DNA of 8,704 nucleotides. Origin: HB2-32-21 sp003448675. GTDB lineage: Bacteria; Pseudomonadota; Gammaproteobacteria; Pseudomonadales; Porticoccaceae. The stretch spans positions 1 to 8,704 of the forward strand of contig JBFHDK010000097.1 of NCBI GenBank assembly GCA_041584755.1, given 5' to 3'. The notes under the pieces are model-generated. The model had not been told where the DNA came from. It saw nothing but the letters and a program-made list of their open reading frames with translations, and did not search any database. This document shows, in pieces, positions 1 through 6,483 of the stretch. Within the stretch, counting starts at the first letter, position 1; every line of letters starts with the position of its first letter. The translations under genes were made by a program, and so were the position numbers.

Positions 1-1
1 A

Positions 2-445
2 CAGGCCATGGATGTCGTGCCCCATGGCCGCTATCAGGCGATGGCCGTTAGCCCCCTGGCTTCTGGCCGGCTTGATCCACCGGACATCTGCCTGATTTAT
101 GCGACACCGGCACAGATGATTATCTTTATCAACGGTTTGCAGTGGAGTGGCTATAAAAAACTCGATTGGTCCTGTGTCGGCGAGTCGGCCTGCGCTGATT
201 CCTGGGGCCGTGCGCTGGCTACCGGCGAGCCCAGCCTGTCGATTCCCTGTTTTGCAGAGCGCCGCTATGGCGGGGTGATGGAAGACGAATTACTGATGGC
301 GATCCCGCCGCACTATCTGCCCAAGGTCGTTCAGGGTCTTGAAGCCTTGTCGCGTAATGGCTTGCGCTATCCGATACCCCAGTACGGTGTCAATAACGAT
401 GTGCGAGCCGGGATGGGCGTCAGCTATGGCGATAAGCCGGCGTAA
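2..445 (+). CDS. DUF169-family protein, 5'-truncated by window edge
   Basis: The reading frame is open from the first bases of the window, with no stop before the ATG at 8, so this is the C-terminal part of a longer protein. About 145 residues are visible. The pattern fits DUF169 (COG2043-type) proteins: a segment reading PDICLIYATPAQM (a 'P-D-hydrophobic ... P-x-Q-M' block), then a Gly/Cys-rich stretch with CVGESACAD, then SIPCFAERRYGG followed by an acidic EDEL and an IP motif. Family members are usually well over 200 residues, which agrees with a missing N-terminus. No reaction is established for the family; conserved cysteines suggest a metal or cofactor site, but that is inference. It ends 85 nt before the LLM oxidoreductase and may be co-transcribed with it. 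The family call is from remembered motif layout and is fairly confident; the function is unknown. Confidence 0.7.
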   Translation, partial: QAMDVVPHGRYQAMAVSPLASGRLDPPDICLIYATPAQMIIFINGLQWSGYKKLDWSCVGESACADSWGRALATGEPSLSIPCFAERRYGGVMEDELLMAIPPHYLPKVVQGLEALSRNGLRYPIPQYGVNNDVRAGMGVSYGDKPA

Positions 446-530
446 GCGGCGATGCATTGATTAAGCGCCTGTTGATGGGGTTCTCTGCCCCACGGGCCGT
501 TCTAATAACTCAAAAGGGGAGGATTCAATC

Positions 531-1598
531 ATGGACATTAGTGTATGCGTGGCGCGGGGCGCGGACGGCTGGAAGGTCGCGGTCAGAGCGGAAGAGCTGG
601 GCTTTAAGACCGCCTGGTTTGAGGACAGCCAGATGGTGGCAGCGGATCCCATCGCGTTGATGGCCATCGCAGCGACGCATACCAGCAAGATCAATCTGGC
701 GACGGGTGTATTGATTCCCTCAAACCGAATCGCGCCGCAGGCGGCAAACAGCCTGGCGACACTCAACAGCCTGGCACCCGGACGCATCATCATGGGTATC
801 GGCACCGGGTTTTCCGGTCGTCGTGCCATGGGCCTGGGGCCGGTCAAGGTCAATGATATTCGCGCTTATATGGAGACGGTGACCGGTTTGCTCCGCGGTG
901 AAATTGTCGAATGGGATTTTGAGAACAAGCACCGCAAAATTGCTTTCCTGCATCGCGAGCCCGACGACGATGTGATCAATCTGCAGGATCCGGTAGCCAC
1001 CTATGTGGCGGCCTCAGGGCCGAGAATGCGCCAACTTGTGGCGGACTTTAAAGCTAACTGGATGAGCATTCTGTCGACGATTGATACGGCTCGAAAGGAC
1101 ATGGGCGACATGCGGGCCACCTGGGAGGCCACCGGCAACCCCGCTAACGGCTTCAAAAGCGCACTGCTGACCTCAGGCTGTCCCTTGTATGACGGCGAAA
1201 CCGCAGCCAGCCCCCAGGCCCTGCGCCAGGGCGGGCCGATGGCGGCGGTTTTCTACCACAATATGATCGAGGCTGAGCTATACGGCTCGCTGGTGAACAG
1301 TGATGGCGAAGCACCGGAAGCGCTTAAGCAATACCGTGAAATGTATATGAACTACGAACCGGAAGACGCGCGTTACCTGAGCCTGCATCGAGGACACGCG
1401 CTGTTTGTCCGCGAGGATGAAGCACCCTTTATTTCGCCAGAGCTCATCAGCCAGGCGAGCCTGACCGCCCCCATTGCCGAGCTGCGCGAAAAGGTACAGG
1501 AACTGAAACGTATCGGTTACGACGAGCTTGCTGTGATCACCTGCCCGGGAGACGATGACATCCTCGAGCGCTGGGTCGAGGTGATGGAAGGGGTCTGA
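531..1598 (+). CDS. LLM class (luciferase-like) flavin-dependent oxidoreductase
   Basis: This 355-residue protein has the layout of the bacterial luciferase-like TIM-barrel superfamily, whose members use FMN or F420 for monooxygenation or hydride transfer. Visible family blocks are AEELGFKTAWFEDS (residues 20-33), INLATGVLIPSNR (54-66) followed by ATLNSLAPGRIIMGIGTGFS (76-95), a VAASGPRM block (159-166) matching the usual 'AASGPK' strand, and a C-terminal helix with elements like LREKVQELKRIGYDEL. The length is normal for the family. The start is supported by GGGGAGG (516-522) with an 8-nt spacer. It follows a DUF169 gene on the same strand and converges with the minus-strand operon that ends at 1716. 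FMN is more likely than F420 in a gammaproteobacterium, but the sequence does not decide it. The substrate is unknown; methylenetetrahydromethanopterin-reductase-like annotations would be family-level only. Confidence 0.88.
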   Translation: MDISVCVARGADGWKVAVRAEELGFKTAWFEDSQMVAADPIALMAIAATHTSKINLATGVLIPSNRIAPQAANSLATLNSLAPGRIIMGIGTGFSGRRAMGLGPVKVNDIRAYMETVTGLLRGEIVEWDFENKHRKIAFLHREPDDDVINLQDPVATYVAASGPRMRQLVADFKANWMSILSTIDTARKDMGDMRATWEATGNPANGFKSALLTSGCPLYDGETAASPQALRQGGPMAAVFYHNMIEAELYGSLVNSDGEAPEALKQYREMYMNYEPEDARYLSLHRGHALFVREDEAPFISPELISQASLTAPIAELREKVQELKRIGYDELAVITCPGDDDILERWVEVMEGV

Positions 1599-1715
1599 TC
1601 ACGTTATGAAACACCGTCAGCACCAGCGATTCGAGCCCGCTGGCCAGCGAAACGTAACATGGCGCCAACTCCGAGCTGAATGGCGAGGAACCCGGTGGCG
1701 GCCCTGATGCTGATA

Positions 1716-2033
1716 TCAGGCTGCCGCTTCCACAGTGGTTTTATCGACCTCGTTATCGACGACGATGGGACATTGGTAGTAGGTGATTTGCGGCGGCTGT
1801 CCCCAGGCTTCGGTCATGTATTGCGTCCATTCGTCGTTATACCAGGCTAGCGCTTTTTCCTTTGACTCCCAGAGATAAAGTCCACAGGCGCTATTGCCGT
1901 CTTCGGCGATCATGTAGTACTTGCGAATCAAACCATCGAGGCCTTCGTACTTGGGTGTGGTTGCCGCCATTTGGTCGATAAATTTCTGTTGGTCGGCGAC
2001 AGCGATGGGGAAACGGACTTGCGCAACAATCAT
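1716..2033 (-). CDS. YdhR-like dimeric alpha/beta-barrel (ABM-type) protein
   Basis: This 105-residue protein starts MIVAQVRFPI and contains KYEGLDGLIRKYYMIAEDG (about 28-46), then GLYLWESKEKALAWYNDEW (51-69). This is the strand-helix-strand pattern of YdhR-like putative monooxygenases of the dimeric ferredoxin-like barrel fold. The 'GLIRKYY ... GxYLWxSxExAxAWY' block is the most telling part. Such proteins are cytosolic dimers; some act as cofactor-free monooxygenases or isomerases, but many have no known reaction. The start has AGGAG (2040-2044) with a 6-nt spacer. It is the last gene of the five-gene minus-strand operon, 55 nt after the FAD oxidase, and a short hairpin lies in that gap. 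The tail after about residue 92 is probably disordered (NEVDKTTVEAAA). The fold is confident; a role acting on a product of the FAD/Fe-S dehydrogenase is inference. Confidence 0.75.
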   Translation of the reverse strand: MIVAQVRFPIAVADQQKFIDQMAATTPKYEGLDGLIRKYYMIAEDGNSACGLYLWESKEKALAWYNDEWTQYMTEAWGQPPQITYYQCPIVVDNEVDKTTVEAAA

Positions 2034-2067
2034 GGTGTTCTCCTGGTTTTCTAGATGCTGTGTTATC

Positions 2068-2089
2068 GGGCCTTGATGTCAACAGGCCC
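2068..2089 (-). other. Intercistronic hairpin between FAD oxidase and YdhR-like gene
   Basis: GGGCCT (2068-2073) and AGGCCC (2084-2089) form a 6-bp GC-rich stem, and the loop contains TGA/TCA that can extend it. In the minus-strand transcript it directly abuts and partly includes the FAD gene stop codon (2091-2089). No U-tract follows, so it is not a typical intrinsic terminator. It may modulate stability or translation of the last cistron. Confidence 0.4.
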
Positions 2090-3501
2090 TATTTTCGACT
2101 TGCCAGTCCCAGGTCTCCCGGGGACAGGATGCCGTTGGGGTCGAGTTCCTGCTTAAGCAGCTTAAGCAGGGAAGAGTAGGGGCCAAAACTCTTCACCTGT
2201 TCGGCCCAGACTTTGCCGCTTTTATAGGGTACGCAACCGGCAGCCACCAGAGCGCGTGCGCATTCTTCCATGGCGGTGTTGGCGCCTTGCCACTGAGAGG
2301 CTTCGTCGTAAAAAGCCAGGGCGCCGCCGTGCAGGCCGCGTCGGCACATGACGATGGCGGCCCCCAGAGGATACTGTGGGAAGTTCTTTCGCTGCTGGCC
2401 AATGACATCCATGAATGCGGTGAGTTTGTCGGTCGGAACCGACGACATCAGAATCGCGCAGCGCGATATCGCAAAGAAACCGGCGTAGGAATACCAGTAA
2501 ATTTCCTCGTTGCGCAGTTTGTTGAAATAGGCCTCGTTGAAATCCGGGAAATGGTCGCCGCCACAGCTTTTGGCGATCTCGGCGATGCGGGTCTCGTCTT
2601 GCTCGATGGACTGGGTTTCGCCCCGGTAATCGATAGCCAGGGCGAAACCGGGGAGGTTATCCATCGGTTTGTCGGGAAAGGCCTGGGCGATTCGGGTCTG
2701 AATGGTCGGCGCCTCGTAAGCGCCGGCGTACCAGATATTGTTGACCAGTTCGCGGCGCTGGATTTCCATGATGCAGCGTTGCACGCTGTCGGCATCGGGA
2801 AACCCGTAACAGACGGTTTCCCGGTCCGGTGGCAGGGGATGCAGCCACAGCGCCACCGCAACGACCACGCCCAGTGTGCCGTCGGCGCCGAGGAACAGGC
2901 CGGTGACATCCGGGCCAATGCAGTAGCGTTGGAAAAAACCGGCCTGACTCGAGGCGGCGCTGCCGGTTTGTACGCGTTCGCCATTGGCGAGCACCACATC
3001 GAGACCGGCGACTTCATCGCCAAAACTCTGGAATTTTGGCGAGCCGGTGCCCAGCGCGTGGGCCGAGGCAGCGCCGCCGACGGTGGCGGTAGGGGCTGTC
3101 GAAGGCACCAGGCCGATGGTTTGCCCGTGGGGTTTGAGCGCCGCGAGCAGGGCGCCAAAACGCACCCCGGGTTCGCAGACCACAAGGCCCCGATCCAGAT
3201 CGATATCCAGAATACGGTTCATGGCGCCCATGTCGAGCACAATACCGCCAAACTCCGGGTTCACACCGCCTGCGTACATGGTGGCGCCGCCCCGGGTGTA
3301 GACAGGTATCTTGTCGTGGTTCGCGTGTTTGATAACCTCGACCACCGCTTCGGCGCTGCGTGGCCGCACGATGCCGTCGGGTTTGCCGGGGGTGTAAGAG
3401 GAGGCGTCCCGACGGTAGGTGAGGAGATCGACGGGATCGTCAAAGAAAGTGGTGTCGTTGACACCGGCGAGAGGTGCCAGCTTATCCTGTCTGTCCGCCA
3501 T
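2089..3501 (-). CDS. FAD-linked oxidase, GlcD / FAD_binding_4 (PCMH-type) family
   Basis: This 470-residue flavoprotein is of the vanillyl-alcohol-oxidase/GlcD superfamily. The FAD-binding domain shows IVRPRSAEAVVEVIKHAN (44-61), VYTRGGATMYAGG (67-79), IVLDMGAMNRILDI (87-100), a pyrophosphate-binding region PSTAPTATVGGAASAHALG (133-151), and GLFLGADGTLGVV (201-213). The C-terminal cap ends in LDPNGILSPGDLG (453-465), the classic end motif of FAD-linked oxidases. The start is the ATG at 3501, with GGAGG (3511-3515) and a 9-nt spacer, 1 nt after the stop of the Fe-S gene. The frame is open another 117 codons upstream, but that stretch overlaps the Fe-S gene antiparallel to nothing conserved and was discarded. 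Family members oxidise hydroxy acids or benzylic alcohols. With the Fe-S partner it probably acts as a dehydrogenase. The substrate, and whether the FAD is covalent, cannot be told. Confidence 0.9.
   Translation of the reverse strand: MADRQDKLAPLAGVNDTTFFDDPVDLLTYRRDASSYTPGKPDGIVRPRSAEAVVEVIKHANHDKIPVYTRGGATMYAGGVNPEFGGIVLDMGAMNRILDIDLDRGLVVCEPGVRFGALLAALKPHGQTIGLVPSTAPTATVGGAASAHALGTGSPKFQSFGDEVAGLDVVLANGERVQTGSAASSQAGFFQRYCIGPDVTGLFLGADGTLGVVVAVALWLHPLPPDRETVCYGFPDADSVQRCIMEIQRRELVNNIWYAGAYEAPTIQTRIAQAFPDKPMDNLPGFALAIDYRGETQSIEQDETRIAEIAKSCGGDHFPDFNEAYFNKLRNEEIYWYSYAGFFAISRCAILMSSVPTDKLTAFMDVIGQQRKNFPQYPLGAAIVMCRRGLHGGALAFYDEASQWQGANTAMEECARALVAAGCVPYKSGKVWAEQVKSFGPYSSLLKLLKQELDPNGILSPGDLGLASRK
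2148..2170. repeat. Perfect 10-bp inverted repeat inside the FAD oxidase gene
   Basis: CCTGCTTAAG (2148-2157) and CTTAAGCAGG (2161-2170) are perfect inverted copies separated by CAG. On the coding strand this is a direct repeat of CTGCTTAAG, which encodes Leu-Leu-Lys twice near the C-terminus (LLKLLKQEL). It could fold into a strong mRNA hairpin about 60-80 nt before the stop codon. The simplest explanation is codon-level repetition of an amphipathic helix, not a regulatory site. Confidence 0.6.
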
Positions 3502-3502
3502 C

Positions 3503-4681
3503 TCAGTTACCCTCCGTGCCGAGGTGGAAATGTGTATCGACAAATTCCGCGAGGCCGTACACCGGCGGGTCGCCATCACCGCGGGCGGCGTCCAGATGGG
3601 CAACACAGCGTGGGTCGGCGGAAACGATGGCTTCGGGTTGCCCTTTGGCGATGGCTTCGCGCAGGCGCGCGCGGGCCATTTCCGCGCTGGATTGGGGATG
3701 CATCGCGGGTGCGCCACCACCGGCGCCGCAACACATCGCGAAGCGGGAGGTTGGTTCGCCGCCGTTGACGGTGATACCGAGCCGGCCAAGGATATCGTAA
3801 AGCGTCTGGTTGTCGTTGGGGGTGTCGCCCAATGTTGCCTGGCAGCTCTCAATACAGCTTACTTTTGGCGTATGGGATCTGGCCGTGACTTGCAGTCCGC
3901 CATCGGTCAGTGCGGATTCTAGCCAGCCGGCAAATGAAATGTGTTTTTCTTCGCCGCTCAGGGCGCGCGCGCATTCGCAGCCGGAGGTCACCAGCAGGTT
4001 AAAGTTTTGTTTTGTCAGGGCGGCGCCCAGTTGCTCGGATTGCCTGGCCGCATCGTCGCTAAAACCGAGTTCCCGGAGTGGGGCGCCACAGCAGCTGTCA
4101 CTGTCGCCCAATGTCTTCACCGGCACGCCCGCTGCCTGGAGCAGGCGCATCGCGGCCTGTGCTTCCTGGGGGCGGGCGTAAGCCGAGGCGCATCCGGGCA
4201 GATAAACCAGCTCCGCCTGCTCTGCGGTGTCTATATTTTGTGCCCAGTGGTAGCGCTCGGCGCGCGGCGCGCCGGCCGGGTTTTGTTGCTCAAGAACATT
4301 TTTTTGTATCGCGACAGCGGAATCGGGAACGAGATCGCGGGCGATCAACTCACCGCGCAGGGCGCGGTTGATTTCCATGGGGCGCATACCGATGGGGCAG
4401 ATGCGTTCGCAGTTGCCGCAGGAAGTGCAGGTGAAGGCGTGTTCGGATACCGACGCCAGGGGCAGATCCTCGCCTTCCAGCCAGGCGCGGGCGGTTTTTA
4501 TATAGCCTTGACCGGAATAACTGAGTCCCGGCGAATGTGACTCCAAAGTGGCGCAGATATGGTCGATATCGCGTTCTTCCCAAATGGCGTCGACGCAATA
4601 GCCACAGTCGGAACAGTGGTAGAGGTCCTTCAAGAAGTTGCTCAGCAGGGGAAATTCAGATGCCTTGTCAGTCGTTGTCAT
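3503..4681 (-). CDS. (Fe-S)-binding protein with two 4Fe-4S motifs and two CCG domains (GlcF/HdrB-like)
   Basis: This 392-residue electron-transfer subunit is related to GlcF, LutA and HdrB/D-type proteins. The N-terminal half has two ferredoxin-like motifs. Cluster 2 is canonical: C85, C88, C91, C95-Pro. Cluster 1 has C23, C26, C29 and its likely fourth ligand C43 displaced by about ten residues, with no Pro after it. Two CCG (cysteine-rich) domains follow. The first has C164, C197-C198-Gly and C235/C237; the second has C276/C280, C317-C318-Gly and C359. The ATG at 4681 is chosen because AAGGAG lies 7 nt upstream; a GTG at 4699 would put that site inside the gene. The next gene, the FAD oxidase, begins 1 nt after its stop, so the two products are very likely a complex in which this one carries electrons from FAD to a quinone or similar acceptor. 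No membrane segment is visible. Confidence 0.9.
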   Translation of the reverse strand: MTTTDKASEFPLLSNFLKDLYHCSDCGYCVDAIWEERDIDHICATLESHSPGLSYSGQGYIKTARAWLEGEDLPLASVSEHAFTCTSCGNCERICPIGMRPMEINRALRGELIARDLVPDSAVAIQKNVLEQQNPAGAPRAERYHWAQNIDTAEQAELVYLPGCASAYARPQEAQAAMRLLQAAGVPVKTLGDSDSCCGAPLRELGFSDDAARQSEQLGAALTKQNFNLLVTSGCECARALSGEEKHISFAGWLESALTDGGLQVTARSHTPKVSCIESCQATLGDTPNDNQTLYDILGRLGITVNGGEPTSRFAMCCGAGGGAPAMHPQSSAEMARARLREAIAKGQPEAIVSADPRCVAHLDAARGDGDPPVYGLAEFVDTHFHLGTEGN

Positions 4682-4688
4682 ATCGGCG

Positions 4689-4694
4689 CTCCTT
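4689..4694 (-). promoter_or_regulatory. Ribosome binding site that fixes the Fe-S gene start
   Basis: On the minus strand AAGGAG is followed by a 7-nt spacer and the ATG at 4681-4679. The in-frame GTG at 4699 lies upstream of this site, so the longer reading frame is unlikely to be used. Confidence 0.8.
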
Positions 4695-4734
4695 GTCACT
4701 ATTGTTGTCGAGGCCTGATTCGAGGAAGTGGTTT

Positions 4735-4770
4735 CACAGCCTCCCGGTCGTTATCGGCCGGGGGGCTGTG
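4735..4770 (-). other. Long GC-rich intercistronic hairpin between cyclase and Fe-S genes
   Basis: CACAGCC (4735-4741) pairs with GGCTGTG (4764-4770), CCCGG (4743-4747) with CCGGG (4758-4762), and TCG (4748-4750) with CGG (4755-4757), leaving a TTAT loop. That is a stem of up to 16 bp. Two positions, 4742/4763 and 4748/4757, are G-U wobbles in a plus-strand RNA but A-C mismatches in the minus-strand operon mRNA. No T-run follows on either side, so it is not a standard intrinsic terminator. It sits in a 110-nt gap in the operon, about 20 nt downstream of the cyclase stop, where it could protect the upstream message end, or reduce read-through into the dehydrogenase genes. Confidence 0.6.
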
Positions 4771-4791
4771 TTGATGCGTGAAGCTATCGCG

Positions 4792-5781
4792 TCAGTGCAG
4801 CGCGATAATTCTTAGCGGCGTGCCGGTGGCTCCGCGAAACTTGGTTGGCAACATAACCGTAGTGGTCTGGTAAAGCTTTTTCGCCGCCAGCTCATCGGTC
4901 TTGGCATTCTCGATGATGTAGATACCCTGTTTAACCAGCAGGTGTTGATGTACCGGAAAGACCGCTTTGGGATCTTCTCCCGGTACGACTTCCAGCGCCA
5001 TGTTGTCGGCGCCTATGGCCACGACTTTTTGCGATGCCAACCACTTGGACGCCGCCAGGCCGATACCTGGACCGGTATGGGCATAGTGTTGCGGCTGCGC
5101 CGTGAAGTTCTTGCCCCAGCCGGTGTGGATGAAAACAATCGAGCCTGCCGGAATCTTCATACCCTGTTTTTTCAGTGCGCCTTGCAGATCGGCAGGTGTA
5201 ATGGGGTAGCCTGCTTCAAGTGACTCCACACCTTTGTAGGCGGCGACGTCGATCAGTATGCCCCGGGCGATAAAGGGCGGCGATTTTTCGATGCCATTTA
5301 TCGTCAGGCCGGAATCGGATTCACCGTCTTCTATGGGAATACCGTTATAGAATTCCGACGCGATGGTGACGTGACCCAGGGCATCGATATGGGTGCTGAC
5401 GTGGGTGGTCATTTCAATGCGCTCGAGATAAAAACCGATATCGTTAGTCGCACCCATGTTTTGGCTGAGAAATTTTTCCATGTTTTTGGCGGTGCCCGAC
5501 ATGGTCATGACATAGGGCGTTTGAATCGGTGAGATATGAGGCGCGCCCATGGCGACATCGTGGGACAGCTCGATGACTTCGCCTTTTTCCACGGCTTCGA
5601 GCGCGGCTTTGATGGTTTCGGCTGTCATCAGGTTGCCCGCGCCAAGGCTATCTTCCTTCCCCCAGGACCAGTTGTTGCTTCCCAGGTCGACAGCGAGGGC
5701 GCCAGCGCAGCCGAGGCTTAGTACTGCGGCACTCGCGCCGCGGCGGATTATTGATGTAGTGCGTTGTAATTTTTTTCTCAT
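4792..5781 (-). CDS. Exported cyclase-family metal-dependent hydrolase (KynB/isatin-hydrolase-like)
   Basis: This 329-residue protein begins with a basic N-region (KK, then RR at 13-14), a hydrophobic stretch and a likely signal peptidase I site after GALA (residue 30). The mature part opens with WGKEDSLGAGNLM (40-52), typical of the cyclase family (PF04199), whose members hydrolyse cyclic or amide/ester substrates (arylformamidase, isatin hydrolase and polyketide-cyclase relatives). The metal-site motif is H127-V-S-T-H131-I-D133-A-L-G-H137. It keeps the His/His/Asp/His set but has Ser and Leu where the usual H-x-G-T-H-x-D-x-P-x-H has Gly and Pro. IHTGW (218-222), HQH (278-280) and IEN (290-292) match the remaining family blocks. 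The ATG at 5781 has no strong ribosome binding site. It lies between the GlcG-like and Fe-S genes in the minus-strand operon and would act in the periplasm. The substrate is unknown. Confidence 0.87.
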   Translation of the reverse strand: MRKKLQRTTSIIRRGASAAVLSLGCAGALAVDLGSNNWSWGKEDSLGAGNLMTAETIKAALEAVEKGEVIELSHDVAMGAPHISPIQTPYVMTMSGTAKNMEKFLSQNMGATNDIGFYLERIEMTTHVSTHIDALGHVTIASEFYNGIPIEDGESDSGLTINGIEKSPPFIARGILIDVAAYKGVESLEAGYPITPADLQGALKKQGMKIPAGSIVFIHTGWGKNFTAQPQHYAHTGPGIGLAASKWLASQKVVAIGADNMALEVVPGEDPKAVFPVHQHLLVKQGIYIIENAKTDELAAKKLYQTTTVMLPTKFRGATGTPLRIIALH

Positions 5782-5858
5782 ATCAGGACTCGATCAGGTA
5801 ATGGTCTAAACGGGCGATCCGACAAATTTGCCGCCGCGCGCAGGTTTAAATGTCAGCG

Positions 5859-6299
5859 TTACTTGCTTGCCAGCGGGTCTGTAAAGTCGGTTTTGAAACC
5901 GAGTTTGCGCATGCCCACCAGACAGCATTCCTCATCTTCTTCGATAGAACCACCGCTGGCGCCAATGGCGCCTATCAGATCGCCATCCTCGTCATAAATC
6001 GGGAAGCCTCCGGCGACGATGCAAAAGCGCTCATCCGTATGTTGCAGGCCGTAACCGAAAGCGCCGGGCAACATCAACTCGCGGACCATGCTGGTTGGTC
6101 GTTGCAGGGCGGCGGAAGTCCAGGCCTTCTTTTCCGCGATCGGGGGATTGGCGATACGGCCTTTTTCCGGCCGCAATACACCACGCACATGACCGCCAAA
6201 ATCGACTACGGCCACGGTGCTGGCCCGGCCGACCGACCGCGCATAGGCGACACCTTCCCGGAGCAGGGTTTCGACTTCTTCTAAGGTGAGTTCTCGCAT
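5859..6299 (-). CDS. GlcG/HbpS-family (haem-binding-like) protein
   Basis: This 146-residue protein of the GlcG/HbpS family (PF03928) shows three family blocks: STVAVVDFGGHVRGVLR (27-43), IAEKKAWTSAAL (54-65), and GGFPIYDEDGDLIGAIGASGG (97-117) followed by an acidic EEDEECC. The length is normal and no signal peptide is visible, so it is probably cytosolic, unlike secreted HbpS of Streptomyces. Family members bind haem or act as accessory proteins in catabolic operons; glcG lies in the E. coli glycolate operon, and its reaction there is not settled. The start has AGGAGG (6306-6311) with a 6-nt spacer. It is the first gene of the minus-strand operon, 77 nt before the cyclase. The paired Cys125-Cys126 near the end is notable but its role is unknown. 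Confidence 0.88.
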   Translation of the reverse strand: MRELTLEEVETLLREGVAYARSVGRASTVAVVDFGGHVRGVLRPEKGRIANPPIAEKKAWTSAALQRPTSMVRELMLPGAFGYGLQHTDERFCIVAGGFPIYDEDGDLIGAIGASGGSIEEDEECCLVGMRKLGFKTDFTDPLASK

Positions 6300-6408
6300 T
6301 TTTTTCCTCCTGAAAGCGATTGGGAATTATGAATCTGATTTTTCTTTTCATGACGCCAGCGGCAACGCGCGGGCGGGTTGGAATCAACCTGTCGCGATGG
6401 CCTGACCA

Positions 6409-6436
6409 TTGAAGTATACATATTTATTGATATAGT
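6409..6436 (+). promoter_or_regulatory. Candidate sigma70-type promoter for the rightward genes
   Basis: TTGAAG (6409-6414) and TATAGT (6431-6436) are separated by 16 nt. They match the -35 and -10 consensus at four and five of six positions. Transcription would start near 6443, giving a leader of about 50 nt before the ATG at 6493. This is an eye-read prediction. Confidence 0.5.
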
Positions 6437-6446
6437 GATATTCAAA

Positions 6447-6475
6447 TTGATAAGTCCTACCATAAATATTTTCAA
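6447..6475 (-). promoter_or_regulatory. Candidate promoter for the leftward operon
   Basis: On the minus strand TTGAAA (6475-6470), a 17-nt spacer and TATCAA (6452-6447) form a plausible -35/-10 pair. An alternative is TTGAAT (6445-6440) with TATGTA (6422-6417), also at 17 nt. Either would overlap the rightward promoter region, so the two directions could compete or share a regulator. The -10 elements are weak. Confidence 0.35.
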
Positions 6476-6478
6476 TGC

Positions 6479-6483
6479 AGGGG
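6479..6483 (+). promoter_or_regulatory. Ribosome binding site that fixes the 6493 start
   Basis: AGGGG is followed by a 9-nt spacer and the ATG at 6493. The earlier in-frame ATG at 6475 overlaps this region and has only AT-rich sequence upstream, so the shorter protein is preferred. Confidence 0.7.

Noticed and set aside
476..492. TGGGG/CCCCA hairpin between DUF169 and LLM genes
   Set aside because: The stem is only 5 bp with no T-run; too weak to call a terminator.
1703..1720. CCTGAT/ATCAGG inverted repeat between the convergent genes
   Set aside because: A 6-bp stem overlapping a stop codon with no T-tract on either strand is not a convincing bidirectional terminator.
2287..3768. 493-codon open frame on the plus strand, antisense to the FAD oxidase gene
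   Set aside because: It lies entirely opposite well-supported FAD oxidase and Fe-S coding sequence, is rich in Gly/Arg/Val typical of antisense GC-rich frames, and shows no recognisable domain.
3502..3852. 117-codon N-terminal extension of the FAD oxidase
   Set aside because: It overlaps the Fe-S gene in another frame, is Pro/Ala/Arg-rich low-quality sequence, and the ATG at 3501 has a good ribosome binding site.
3941..4540. 199-codon plus-strand frame opposite the Fe-S gene
   Set aside because: It is a shadow of a gene with conserved cysteine motifs; its own translation shows no family pattern.
4682..4699. Upstream GTG start for the Fe-S protein
   Set aside because: It would place the AAGGAG ribosome binding site inside the coding region; the ATG at 4681 is correctly spaced.
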